Positions 35,001 through 47,659 of a DNA stretch of 64,000 nt are shown in pieces. The notes beneath the pieces are model-generated. The model did no database searches and had not been told where the DNA came from. It saw only the letters and a program-made list of their open reading frames with translations. Made by a program: the position numbers and the translations under genes. The DNA comes from Varroa destructor (Eukaryota; Arthropoda; Arachnida; Mesostigmata; Varroidae): contig NW_019211454.1 in NCBI RefSeq assembly GCF_002443255.2, positions 53,014,118 to 53,078,117 on the forward strand. Reading direction: 5' to 3'. The first letter of the stretch is position 1, and every line of letters starts with the position of its first letter.

Positions 35001-38000
35001 ATATTTATGCTATTATTTTAGTTGTTGTTCAATAAGCAGCCGATACCAAGAGCTCGTTTATATCAATGTTCGTGAATATGATCTAATCTAAAACTTAAAC
35101 TCAAAGGCTCGAGAAGGAAAGGTCCCAGTTCAAGTCAGAGGCCGATGATATGAGACAGAACGTTGAACACGTTCAGCGAGAGAAGGTACTTGAGTTTTGA
35201 TAATGAAAATAATAAGTTAAGCGATGCAGAGTAGCACTTTCGAGCGCATCGTGGAGCAATCAAATTCAGCAATTTTAACCCTCTAGATCACACTAACCGC
35301 ATTTTGGAACCCTGTCCTAAATATGACCTTCTTTAAAGACTTGAAAAGGACTGCGCTGGCTTCAAGTCTCAGGCTATCGATGCCCAGTCTTCTCTGGACC
35401 ACGCTGTGAAGCTTCAGGTATTGTTCTCAATGCAATTTCGGTTGTCACTATATGGCATTGTGTTTACACCTACACGATGTCAACGGAAGAGTAATATCAT
35501 AGTGATACAAGTACCCACTCACTTCTGCATATTAGCTCTGCATTTTTCTATATCTACCTAAAAGTTGAGTTAAAAGGACTGTTTTTCTAATTTTTCTAAC
35601 GATTGACTCAGAACTTGACTAGCATCTTGATCCTGCACTGCAATTATAAGTATTTGCATGTGCAAGCGTCTACGTAAAATCGTCTAACCAGGATACTCTC
35701 TTTAGGCCAATGCTGAGCGTCAGGTAAAGATGCTTGAGGTACAGCTACAGGATACTCAGTACAAGCTGGATGAATCGAATCGTACCGTCAATGATTTTGA
35801 TGCCGCCAAGAAGAAATTGGCCCTCGAGAATTCCGAACTCCAGCGTCAGCTTGAGGAGGCTGAGAGTCAGATCAGCCAGCTGTCCAAACAAAAGGCATCG
35901 CTTGCCAGCCAAGCTGAGGAAGCCAAACGCTCTGCTGATGAGGAGAACAGGGTGCGTCATGTATAAAACTCCTAATAACAGGAGTAAATGGTTTCGAGTA
36001 TAATATATAAAGTATAGTGGAATACACTTACTCGTTACTTAAATAACAAAATACATGTTGTTGGTATCACGGGAGCACTGCGGTATTATTCAGCCTACAT
36101 ACTGTTCTTTTTATATAGGAGCGTGCCGCTATCCTTGGCAAGTACCGTAACATTGAGCATGACCTCGACAACCTGCGTGAGGCTCTAGAAGAGGAACAGG
36201 AAGCTAAGGCTGATCTTCAGCGTCAACTTTCCAAGGCAAACGCTGATGCTCAGCTCTGGAGGAGCAAGTATGAGTCCGAGGGCCTTGCTCGCCTCGAGGA
36301 GCTAGAAGAATCTAGAAAGAGGCTTCAGATTAAGTTGCAGGGCGCCGAAGAGATAATCGAGGGCTTGAACGCCAAAGTTTTTGGTCTCGAAAAAACGAGG
36401 AGCCATCTGCAAGGAGAACTCGACGACATGCATGCTGAGGTCGACCGCGCCCAGCAGCTGGCTGTTCAGCTTGAAAAAAGGCAGAAATCGTTCGACAAGG
36501 TTATAGCCGAATGGAAGGCGAAGACCGATGATCTTGCTGCCGAGCTGGATGCCTCTCAGAAGGAGTGCAGAAACTACTCCACCGAAGTGTTTAAGCTCCG
36601 TGCTGCTTATGATGAGTCACAGGAGCACTATGAGGCTGTCAAGCGGGAGAACAAGAATCTCCAGGATGAACTCAAGGATCTCCTCGACCAGCTTGGTGAG
36701 GGTGGCAGGTCCGTGCACGAACTCGAGAAAGCTCGTAAGAGGCTCGAGCTAGAGAAAGACGAGCTCCAGCACGCCCTCGAAGAAGCTGAGGCTGCGCTTG
36801 AGCAAGAGGAAAACAAGGTTGGTTTGAAAACAGATAAACAATTCGTATTGTTATTTATACAGTTATGGTAATTTGCATTTACATATAGGCCTGAGATAAT
36901 CTCATGCTGGCTTTCTGCTTTTAGGTGCTCCGCGCTCAGTTGGAGCTTAGCCAGGTACGTCAGGAGATCGAGCGCCGCATCCAGGAGAAGGAGGAAGAAT
37001 TCGAAAATACTCGCAAGAATCACCAACGCGCCCTCGATTCTATGCAGGCTTCCCTTGAGGCTGAGGCTAGGGGTCGCGCTGAGGCTCTTCGGCTGAAAAA
37101 AAAACTGGAATCCGACATCAACGAGCTTGAGATCGCTCTTGACGGAGCCAACAAAGCAAATGCTGAGGCTCAGAAGACCATCAAGCGATACCAGCAGACG
37201 ATGAAGGACATGCAGACACAAATTGAAGATGAGCAGAAAGCCCGTGACGAGGCTCGTGACCAGTATGCCAATGCTGAACGCCGCGCCAACCAGTTGCATG
37301 GATCTCTCGAGGAAGCTAAACAGCTTTTGGAGCAGTCTGAGCGTGCACGTCGCTCAGTTGAGGGTGAGAACATGGAGCTGCGCGAAGCTAACAACGAAAT
37401 GGCTGCTAACAACGCTTCTCTTGGAATGGCCAAAAGAAAACTTGAGGGTGAGATGGCTGCTCTGCAGGCCGATCTGGATGAGATGATTAACGAGTGCAAG
37501 GCGTGTGAAGAGAAGGCCAAAAAGGCCATGGTTGATGCCGCTCGTCTAGCCGATGAGCTTCGCGCCGAACAGGAGCACGCTTCTTCTCAGGAAAAGATGC
37601 GCAAGACTCTTGAGATTCAAACGAAGGACCTCCAGGTCCGTCTAGATGAGGCCGAGGCTGCTGCCCTTAAAGGAGGCAAGAAGCTCATTGAAAAACTCGA
37701 GCACAAGTGCCGTCAGCTGGAGTCTGATTTGGAAACTGAGCAGCGCCGCCATGGCGATGCTGCCAAGAATGCCAGGAAAGGAGAGCGTAGAATTAAGGAG
37801 ATGCAGTTCCAGGCCGAAGAAGACCGCAAAAACCACGAACGTATGCAGGAGCTTGTCGATAAGCTCCAGCAGAAAATCAGCACTTACAAGCGGCAGATCG
37901 AAGAGGCCGAAGAGATTGCTGCTATGAACTTGACCAAGTACCGCAAAGCCCAGCAAGAGCTTGAGGATGCTGATGAGCGCGCCAATCTTGCCGAGCAGAC

Positions 38001-38055
38001 CATTGCCAAGCTCCGGGCCAAAAACCGTTCCTCAGTCAGTATGGCCCGCGAGTAG
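29033..38055 (+). CDS. Mhc: Muscle myosin heavy chain, copy 3 (complete)
   Basis: The coding exons are 29033-29362, 29555-29739, 30838-32275, 32438-32643, converters 32787-32910 or 32945-33062, 33306-33442, 33565-33692, 33857-34952, hinges 35107-35185 or 35339-35417, 35706-35951, 36119-36817 and 36925-38055. They sum to 5,799 nt with converter A (1,932 residues) or 5,793 nt with B (1,930), normal for a muscle myosin. The motor holds P-loop GESGAGKT (173-180), switch I NDNSSR (231-236), switch II DIAGFE (454-459) and SH2/SH1 Cys694/Cys704. The neck carries IQ-type light-chain sites, then a coiled-coil rod to ...SVSMARE. The protein should form thick filaments in muscle. Rod substitutions against copy 2 include Ser to Phe in a KVSGLEK motif and Ser to Cys in ECKASEEK. 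The motor segment from P-loop to loop 2 is one unbroken 1,438-nt exon. Confidence 0.97.
32787..32910 (+). other. Mhc: Alternative converter exon A, Mhc copy 3
   Basis: Its coding content is the same as 16494-16617. The donor is AAG|GTACGA, followed after only 34 nt (32911-32944) by exon B. Confidence 0.9.
32945..33062 (+). other. Mhc: Alternative converter exon B, Mhc copy 3
   Basis: This 118-nt exon is equivalent to 16652-16769. It has the TTTCGCAG acceptor, is in phase with exon A, and is mutually exclusive with it by both spacing and coding logic. Confidence 0.9.
35107..35185 (+). other. Mhc: Alternative S2-hinge exon A, Mhc copy 3
   Basis: This 79-nt exon ([17 protein letters not shown]...) is intact. 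It is the counterpart of 18815-18893 and of the decayed copy 1 exon. Confidence 0.85.
35339..35417 (+). other. Mhc: Alternative S2-hinge exon B, Mhc copy 3
   Basis: This 79-nt exon ([16 protein letters not shown]...) has the same phase as hinge A. It is the counterpart of 19047-19125 and 2661-2739. Confidence 0.85.
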
Positions 38056-38492
38056 AATAGCCATCGACAACGCTTAATAGACTGGCACTTCTCGCAACAT
38101 TTGTCCGCTCAACCCATTCCTCATTACTACTCATAATAATTGTTAGATCATCTCATCCTCGATGCACCCGAAACTTTCCGCTGTTCGTGCATTAATGCAA
38201 TATGGCTTGGTGATTTTCACAGCAGATATTGCGGGTACGTTCCGTATGCCTGTTACTGGGTGACAGTGATGATGCCACGAGCTTGCCGACAACAACCAAA
38301 GAAACGTAACGCGCTGCTTTATCTCGCCGACATCGACTACATATTGGCAACCCGCTACCACAAGCTGAAAAACTTGTCAGTCGGCTATAAACCATAGACA
38401 CACTCATGACAAACTCTTCCGTTACAACTGTCCTGCGTTATCGAAGGCTTAATATACGAAGAGCCAGTAAGCCCACATTACGATTAGCCTCA

Positions 38493-38498
38493 AATAAA
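38493..38498 (+). terminator. Polyadenylation signal of Mhc copy 3
   Basis: AATAAA lies about 440 nt after the TAG stop, at the same relative place as in copy 2. A second AATAAA lies about 40 nt further on. Confidence 0.5.
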
Positions 38499-38861
38499 TG
38501 CGTCACCATTGGCCTACACACGATATTGTTTTTAATAAAACAACTCTTAATATTAACTGTGTAGCGCTACATTTATTTTGGAATTAAGAACAAAGTAGTA
38601 CTTATTCGAATGTAAATACAGCTTTTAGAGGAGTTTAAACATCTTTGAAGATGCTATAATAGGCAAAATGATCAGTAGAATACATTGTGTTTACCAAACA
38701 ATTTTCTCAGTTGTTTTGAAAGAGTGGTTGTTTAAAGACCTTCTAACAGCGAATTGCCTTATTTCAATTACTATCTAAATTCTTAATATGCATAAGTCAT
38801 TAGCTGTTTTATCCGTTATGTTAGTTTTGTATAGTAATGGCAATAAATTAGTCGCCATACT

Positions 38862-39158
38862 GTGTATGACTTGGTTTTAAAAAGAAGGTTTCGTTTCGCC
38901 AAGGATAGGACTGATAAACAATTGCGTGTACATCAAATAAAGGCTAAAGAAAAAAAGCACGAGCTGAAAGCGGTCAAACATTTCGAACATTGTAAAAAAG
39001 GCTTAAAATATCCTAAGCATATGAATCGTCGAAGCTCTATCTCAGCAATCCAAATGGCAACTGATATTCCTTTCTTTAAATCCTATATCAAAAATTTAGT
39101 TGTACCAAATCTAGCTCTTAGAGCCGCTTTGATGAAATTTCGCGCCCTTTCTATTTGA
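38862..39158 (+). pseudogene. Unrecognised basic ORF remnant downstream of Mhc copy 3
   Basis: This is the duplicate of the frame at 22578-22861. It has a 98-codon open frame without an initial ATG, with one extra Glu codon and a three-codon insertion relative to the other copy. The family is unknown and it is probably a relic. Confidence 0.3.
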
Positions 39159-40225
39159 ATCTTACTGAATACTGTCCGGTGCGCTCCATGAATCCATTCT
39201 TCGAATTTCTTAAAATCTGTGTGAAAACTGGCAGTAACGTAAACCATCGATTTCGATCAGAAAAGGAAATATTTAGTTTTGGTGAGGTTCATCCAGTATA
39301 AAAAAATTAGTTAATAGATGACCTTCGCTCAAATTTTAGAAACGACGCAATGTTTCTTTCATTAAGACAAATTTGGTTTTCACTCTAAAAATTATTGGCT
39401 TTTACCTAGAAAATGAACGCATGCCCATTACCACAAACAGTATGCCAATATTTGCTTCGATTTACGTGCCTTACCCTGTATGCAGGGCGTGAGACACATC
39501 TTGTTTTGGCAAAGTTTAGACAGAACGTTGGTAAAATTAGATGTGCGATATGCCTTTCTCTACTACATACATAATAAAATAAATTTTAAAAATATTCCCT
39601 GTCGTTGAAATTAGGCGATAAGGCTAACACGAGCAGGGTACGACAAAGTGTAATAATTCATGAAGATATTCTGTCAGTAACGTTAGACATGAAATTCGTA
39701 ATTCCTGTTGGTGCAATTAAAGAACCTTTGAATTCAACTGGAATAACCGCATATTTTTCTTGTCACAAAAAGAATGCTCCGGGCTATCTGAATCACGAAG
39801 AACCTTTGTAAAATAAAATACCAGAAAGCATGAGAAGCATCGTTTTATATATTTTTCGTTATAAATAAGTAGAGACGACAGATAAAATATATATTACCAC
39901 ATTGCTAATAGTAAAAACCTTTTTTATTTATATTACAAGCCTTATTAATCGCGTATGTTGTGATAATAATTCCGTACTGATTTACCTTCTACCTAAGCCC
40001 ACCGTTTATGACGTCTAATTCAATCACCACCAACTTGCAAAACACGTTTATTTTTTTTATCAATACTATATTACACATGAATTCTTTCTTACTACATTTG
40101 ACTGTGCAGTCTTTTATATTACAATTCTGGATCGTGTTAGGTGCATGGGGGCGAATCTAGAAAGTGCGAGCTCCATGTAAACATTCTGGATTTATCTAGC
40201 AGTTGCTAGATGGCACCACCATCGC

Positions 40226-40232
40226 TATAAAG
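40226..40232 (+). promoter_or_regulatory. TATA box of the broken sHSP-like gene
   Basis: TATAAAG lies about 180 nt upstream of the first ATG of the remnant. The preceding sequence, CTAGATGGCACCAC, matches CTAGGTGGCGCCAC just upstream of the TATA box of the intact paralogue (reverse strand near 56924-56943). The two genes therefore were duplicated with their promoter. Confidence 0.55.
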
Positions 40233-40407
40233 ACATCTGATACTGGAACGGTGGCACGATTTACCTTCCAAAAACTGCAGAGCGCGTATCCATGCAAAAT
40301 CAGTAGCATAAGTGCGTTTCAAGGAATTTTCGTGATTTAATGAAATAAGCTAAGTCACCGCATTAATTGTCCATCTGCCTGTGCAGTGTGCAGCGATTAA
40401 CCTCATC

Positions 40408-41443
40408 ATGATGCTAGCCATGTTACAACCATGGCAGCCGACCTGGCTAATGGGCCCTGGAGATGGCTACATGCGTAGACTCTTTCTTCGTCGACGTCTC
40501 AAGATGTCATCGGATCATCCTCTCAGACTATCTCTTTACCGGCCATTAGAACCTCGCAGTCAGTGCAAAAATATACGGCGCCGTCAACCCACTTTGGATG
40601 ACTTGGTAAACCCGATTCCATCTTTGAAACCATTCGTCGACCCGCCGAATAATTTAGAGTCTGCGTATAAATTCGAGCGAATTTGTAAGAAGTAGAATTT
40701 CCAGAGCACTTTCAATCAGAAATATATGTAAAAACTACAGCAGTAACATCATTGGGAATGCACTGCTTCATCCACTTAGGTGGCAACGGAATAATACTGT
40801 TAACGAGGTACGAGCAGAAATGCAGCTTCCTTCCAATCTGCGGAATTTAGAAGACTTGAACGTCGAATTGGACGAAGCGACTCGAATAATCACATTAAAG
40901 GCTCGACATGTCGTTCATCCTGATAACTGCCGAGTTTTGAATTAGGAGTACTCTCAGCGGCTGGACGATTCAGTTGACTTAAGCCACCTCCAAGTACCAG
41001 TCAATATTTGCAAAGGTAAACTTGAAATCACAGCACCTCTCCAACCAATTAACCCATCTGACAAAGCCACTTCCCATACAGTGGAAACAGGCCCCGAGAG
41101 TGTTGATAGGAAAAAAGTTGTTCACAGTGAAGAGGAACAATCACCACAATCGGATGTTCAAATGACCACTTCCCATGCAGTGAAAACAGGCATCGAGACT
41201 ATCGATAAGAAAAAAGTTGTCCAGAGTGAAGAAAGACAATCACCACAATCAGATGTCGAAACTACTAAAGAAAATAAGAGTGGTATGAAAGACGCTACGA
41301 TCACTGAGAAAGGTGAACAGGATCAAGCAGAAAGAAATGGCGCAATCCGTGAGCGTGCGATGGAAATCGAAGACATAGGCGTTGACGAAGAGTCCGACCG
41401 CATTTCCATCTCACCAAGTGGGACTTATAGTGTGAACTGTTAA
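40408..41443 (+). pseudogene. Small heat shock protein-like pseudogene (paralogue of 55869-56735)
   Basis: The reading frame starts at ATG 40408 (MMLAMLQPWQ, matching MFVSVLQPWE of the intact paralogue) and ends at a stop after 40695. Homology then continues in the +1 frame from about 40670. In that frame lie an alpha-crystallin-like segment (AEMQLPSNL...NVELDEATR...), the conserved YSQRLDDSVDL and the strand ending LEITAPL. A TAG at 40943-40945 interrupts it, where the paralogue has Trp. The tail to 41443 is open and ends with EIEDIGVDEESDRISIS, shared with the paralogue. It contains an internal duplication around KKVVHSEE and KKVVQSEE. One frameshift plus one nonsense codon indicate a pseudogene, unless both are sequence errors. 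AATAAA follows at 41557-41562. Confidence 0.7.
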
Positions 41444-41496
41444 TATCGCACGCAGTCAAGCAAAACATATTCGTATTGAATATAACCCATAAATAT

Positions 41497-41820
41497 GTAC
41501 CACAGTGCTACACATGTAAATATACCACAGCGCTACATACGTAAATAATGTAATGCAATAAATTAAATATATGTAATGTGAACAATTTGTCTTCACTTAC
41601 AGCGTAGTACTATTTATCTTCTCTTCTATTTTATCCCTTAAACATACGTAATTCGAATGTGAACAATATGTTTTACTTACAGCGTAGTACTATTTGTCTT
41701 CTCTTCTATTGTATCCCTTAAACATATGTAATTCGATTGTGAACAATACGTTTTTAGTAAGAGCATAGTACTACTTGTCTTCTCTTCTATCGTATACCTT
41801 TGCTATAATACGCGAGCCTC
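41497..41820. repeat. Tandem repeats 3' of the sHSP-like pseudogene
   Basis: Two short units built on ACCACAG.GCTACA lie at about 41497-41547. Three copies of an 80-81-bp unit follow, with GTGAACAAT starting at 41578, 41659 and 41739. Each copy contains CTTCTCTTCTAT and a GTAGTACTA or similar. The third copy is the most diverged. Confidence 0.75.
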
Positions 41821-41829
41821 ATATCTTCT

Positions 41830-43584
41830 GCTTGTAATATTCTATAATTTAGATAACTCAGATAACTCAAGCGGGCGAATCAACATGCATACTATATATT
41901 ATCTCTTTTTCTGTGTGTTCCATCAGATAGAAAACACAAGATGTTGATATGCTGACGTTGAAGAGAAATCGACGCGAAAGTTCACGAAGTTTTACTCTTT
42001 CGATGGACGAAGAGATGGACCCATTTCATTCAAAACAGGTCCCATTGTAAGATTAACTTGCTAAATTATTTAACAACGAGAAAGCTAATGAGAAATTTAT
42101 TAACTTCATTGAATCATCTTTATCTGATTTTTGCTTCTAAGATTTACAGTCCGCTTTTTAACCTGGTTGCTATATAACTCGAGCAAATGGCATTGATGAC
42201 TCCGTTTCTGAGAATGAAATTTGAGTAAATTTTACGTAAGTGAAGCATAATTACCAAAAATCATGTTTGATAGAGTCTTTTAGACCCGATCCTCAATATG
42301 TATAGGAAACACCTGATCCTGTAGATTTTGGTTCCCAAAAAATCCTTAAAAACAAGTCCAGCGAAGTCGCATTAGAAGGTGAAATTAAATATCATGCCAG
42401 AAATTATGCGTTCGCCGAATTTCTTTTTAACACCTTCAGCGTTCCGAATGCGCAATAGCAGCTGGTACCGTTCCATATTTCCTAAATCTTTAACTAGTAT
42501 CTCTTACACGAAAACGGTTAACATGGACGTTATAAAAAAGCCATCTGCTGCCACCTCCTGCTCAGAATTTTGACTATGTGATTACTTTAGCCACTTGCAA
42601 GTGGCTGGAAATATTTCGTTTGCTCATATGCGGCGATTCTGCTTATTAGGCAAAAACGCGAATCAGCTGAAAAAATATATGACACAAACTTAACGCAGCA
42701 TAAAGCTGTTCCTCATCGCACATAGCAAACAAGTTTTGCATGATCTGAAGGTTTAAGTTGCTGAGCTAATTGAACCACACGGGATCGCACACAAATCTCA
42801 AAGCAACACGCGCGATAGTACTCTACATCTCCCAAATGCTGTAGTTGCCGCAGAATCGCGGTGTTTGGATTCTCCAACGTGTTCACAAATACTGCAGTAA
42901 TTTATTTCGTGTTAACTCTCCATGAACGGCTAAGATATGGGCGAACAGGTACGGACTAAGTAATTTTTAACTTTTTCACAAAATCGGGCGATAGGGGCTT
43001 GTAAGTTCTAGGACACCTATTAAGCTGTGTGCGATATCGTCATGAAGACTGGACCTTAGAGCAACTGTTCTCGAAAAAAACTTAGTTCTCCGATTTAAGC
43101 CCATGATGAAACAATGTTTTTTGTCAACTACTGTAAAAGGTATATAGTCTGCATCCGCAAACATTAACTTTTTGATTAAATTGATACATAGCTAACGAAT
43201 AATCTTAATGTGTATCCGCGTATATTTTCTGCTATATTGTAACATTTTTTAACGAGAAGAGCTGACAATTATAAATCGTGTAATGATGATAATATTGACG
43301 AACGTTTCTTTCAATATAAAAATAAATATTAATGTATAAATTTATAACTACTTCAATTACGCTTTCTAGAGCAACGATTTTTAGTGGCTCAATAGCCTTC
43401 CCACTTTTGTCTTGTGACCTTAAAAAATAGCAGCATAAGATTTGTTCAATGCTATTTGAACTTGCTGGAGCATTTGTAGCATTTAAACATCACAACGAAA
43501 TTTTTTAAATCTATGAAAAAAAAACACGCTGACATACAACATGACATCCATTGTATTTGTTTTCTTTCCCCAAATTTCGTTAAA
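41830..43584. other. Gene-free stretch
   Basis: No gene, RNA or repeat of note is seen. Short open frames (for example 42379-42573 + and 42976-43164 -) have no recognisable domain or splice support. The last few hundred bases should include the RpS15 3' end, but no canonical AATAAA was found on the minus strand. Confidence 0.5.
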
Positions 43585-44821
<1,237 letters not shown>

Positions 44822-44880
44822 GGTTCGGTTTTTTTATAAAATATTAACACCTCAAGAACCTTACTCGTCTAGAGCCACGA

Positions 44881-44890
44881 GGGAAAAGAG
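44881..44890 (-). promoter_or_regulatory. RpS15: 5' TOP-like transcription start of RpS15
   Basis: On the minus strand the sequence reads CTCTTTTCCC, a pyrimidine tract beginning with C, about 60-70 nt upstream of the RpS15 ATG. Terminal oligopyrimidine starts are standard for ribosomal protein mRNAs, so transcription probably begins at or near 44890. Confidence 0.5.
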
Positions 44891-45403
44891 CGTCGTACCG
44901 GAAACACAACGACGCCATATTTGATTCCTTTGTTTACCAAAATACCTTATCTTCTCGCTAAAATGTTATTAAAATCGTGCAAATATGTCTATGTTTATAT
45001 AATATTCGTGAGAATTTGGGGTGTGCTATTAATATTCCGAATAAATGGAAGCACTTTCGATCCGGCAAGTGATTTTGTTTGACGCCATTGTCGTAGCTTT
45101 GTTGAGCCGAAGTGCGCGCAATTTCAAACTCCATTCAAAATGGCACGTGTCGACCTGCTTATTGTCGTCAATCGTTTGTAGACTACTAACAGTTATAAGC
45201 GGCGAAGCAGCAATGTAAATATAAGTTTTTCTCCCTTAATAAATATTGAATAGCTTTATTTTTTACACAAGTTGCGTAGTACGTGTCGTTGGCGGAACGT
45301 TAAGCAACGAGCCCTGATCTTTCTCAACTAGGAGTTTAACCACCCAAGTCGCCATCTCGGCAATCGTTATTTTTGTGAGTGATAGAGATTTCGGCAAAGC
45401 ACA

Positions 45404-47478
45404 ATGGTTCGAAAGTTGAAGTTCCATGAACAAAAACTTCTTAAAAAAGTTGATTTCATCAATTGGGAAGTTGATAACAATCTCCATGAGGTGAAGATTA
45501 TGAAGAAGTACTACATTCAGAAACGCGAAGACTATACAGCGTAAGTAGATAAGCTATAACACTTATCACTATGTCAAGACTCATCTATCAATGATTAACA
45601 TTAGAATAATGTTAATCGTTGATAGTAATAATTTTCCATTTATGAATTATATAGACAAATAATTGGTTTAAATGAACTTACCCAGTGTGTTTGTACAAAT
45701 AATTTGTGAGAACGTTTGTGAAAAAAAGCGAATTTTTATTATCTAGAAGGAGCGAATTAATCAAGACAGTAACATATCTTGCAGATAAAAGCGCTTTAAA
45801 CTTATTAATGAATAAAAATCATGAATTTTTTCAGTGTTTTACGAGCAAAACAAAGATTTAATTTGTTTATTCTATATATCCACAACGTAGCGTTAATTGC
45901 CATTATTTTCACATTGATACTTATAAATTGGTAAAGTTTATGAACGTATGTAGCAACATGTCTACAATATGACATATATACATTATTTTGTGATAGAGAA
46001 AGATACCAATTTATTTGGGGACAAACCGCTACGAGCATATCGCAATCACAAGGGTCAACGTAAACAACGTGCACCCCATAAGGTCTCTCGATGCACGCAC
46101 GTTTCAAGATGAACATCTATAGCATTAGCTATAGTTTGTGTCATTTAATAAATATACATTTATGAATAGATAGCTTTGAATAATCCACTAATAGTTAATA
46201 GGCTACATTTTTTGGACCTTGCAGGTACAATAAGTTGGCCCGGCAAATACGCGAATTGGCGCGAAAAATTCGAGACCTCGATGCTAAGGACCTGTTTAAA
46301 GAGTTATCTACTAAGGAACTTCTAAATAAACTGTGTGTAAATCGGCTACTTGCACCATGCAACCGCTAAAGTATTAAAGTGGCCTATGTAAGCATAGGAT
46401 TTAACTAATTGTTGTGGTAGTTAAAAATCACAGACACCATCTTGACTTGTCTACGATTGTTCATCGTTATCTATTGAAATTGGTTCAGTGAATGAGTTTT
46501 CGGTCCAACGATGAATTAAGAAGCATATCTTGCCGATGTTAATTTCAAAATTAAGCTATGGGCAACTTAAGATAACTTTCCTTCGCAGGTATGCGATGGG
46601 CATTATTAATGAAAGGTCAAGCCTTGAGGTGGTTGACACAGTGACTGCATCGTCGTTTTGCCGACGACGGCTGCCTGTTGTGCTGAAAAAACTCGAAATG
46701 GCTGAGAACCTCAAAGCCGCCGTTGAGTTTATCGAAGCTGGACACATTAGGTTAGTGATGGTAGGCAATTACACAAAGACATTTCCACTGAATTACGCCT
46801 ACAGAATTGTCAATCGTGAAGGAGATCGTACGTATTTGCTATGATGAAGATCTTGCTTAGCTATAACATATCACATTTGGCTCCGGAGTTAACAATATAT
46901 AATTAATTTAACGTAGTCTACTTTATAGGTAGTAGTTTGTGTCGTTGCTTTTTGTTACTTGTGACCGACATATTTGTGCCATCTATTTGCTTTGATTTAG
47001 CAGAATTGGACCAGACGTGGTCAGTGATCCAGCATTTTTAGTTACTAGACAGTTGGAGGACTTCATCACGTGGACGGATGCCTCGGCAGTCCGTAAGCAG
47101 GCTCTTAGATACAACGAAATGGTGCGTACAACGGTAGATACATAGGCATGTTATACTGAACATCTAAACTCAACCTTAATTCCATATTAGACCCTGACAG
47201 ATCCTGAATTCCCTTAAAAATATTAAAAAAAAAAAAACAGAAGAGATCTTTCCTGTTTCGCAACGGGTTGGTCAATCGTTACTTTATTCATATATCTATG
47301 CCTCAATATATATTCAACTCCAGAACAATGCTATTTAGGAAAAAAAACAGAAATTTCTGTTTTAATATGGTTGATATTGAGACCATTATTTTTGCTTGTG
47401 TTTTATTTGTTAACCGGGTATCGATATATGCATTTTGTCCATGTATTCCAGAACGACGATTATGATCTAATGGCCTAA
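45404..47478 (+). CDS. IMP3: U3 small nucleolar ribonucleoprotein IMP3
   Basis: The gene has five exons: 45404-45540 ([23 protein letters not shown]...), 46225-46332, 46589-46750, 47004-47121 and 47452-47478 ([11 protein letters not shown]). Together they give 552 nt and 183 residues, against about 184 in animals. The S4-type RNA-binding part is clear ([14 protein letters not shown], then FIEAGHIR split into [15 protein letters not shown]). IMP3 belongs to the U3 snoRNP/SSU processome in the nucleolus and is needed for early 18S pre-rRNA cleavage. Exon 2 uses the donor GTGTGT after CT (46332), which restores the conserved Leu-Tyr-Ala-Met-Gly reading. The final exon is only 27 nt. AATAAA lies at 47643-47648. 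Confidence 0.95.
45585..45625. repeat. 18-bp inverted repeat in IMP3 intron 1
   Basis: The arms 45585-45602 and 45608-45625 are reverse complements with one mismatch, separated by a 5-nt loop (AGAAT). In RNA this would form a tight hairpin. It resembles the 21-bp palindrome at 63888-63934 in loop size and AT-richness. Confidence 0.6.
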
Positions 47479-47642
47479 ACATCTACGCAGAAGTTTTGCG
47501 CACAGAAAGGTGTCTCTCGTGGTACTTGAGGAAAGATGTTGTATTTAAGAAGAATTGTATTTAAGTTACGCAGTGAATGGTTAATATTATTCGTGTTATA
47601 GCTTATCACATGTGTACATTTATATACTGAAGTTCTGTAATC

Positions 47643-47648
47643 AATAAA
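47643..47648 (+). terminator. IMP3: Polyadenylation signal of IMP3
   Basis: AATAAA lies 165 nt after the IMP3 stop codon. Confidence 0.55.
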
Positions 47649-47659
47649 ACACGCTACGC

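Larger units (their letters stand above)
27686..39890 (+). repeat. Tandem duplication unit 2 (contains Mhc copy 3)
   Basis: This is the direct repeat of unit 1 and begins at the junction near 27685. Similarity is highest from the coding start to about the start of the rod, where long intron stretches are identical. It falls off in the 5' flank, rod and 3' flank. The right boundary is near 39890, where similarity to 27686 stops. Length is about 12.2 kb because of the two 3'-flank gaps. Confidence 0.85.

Noticed and set aside
42379..42573. 64-codon plus-strand frame near RpS15
   Set aside because: No homology recognised and no supporting promoter or splice sites.
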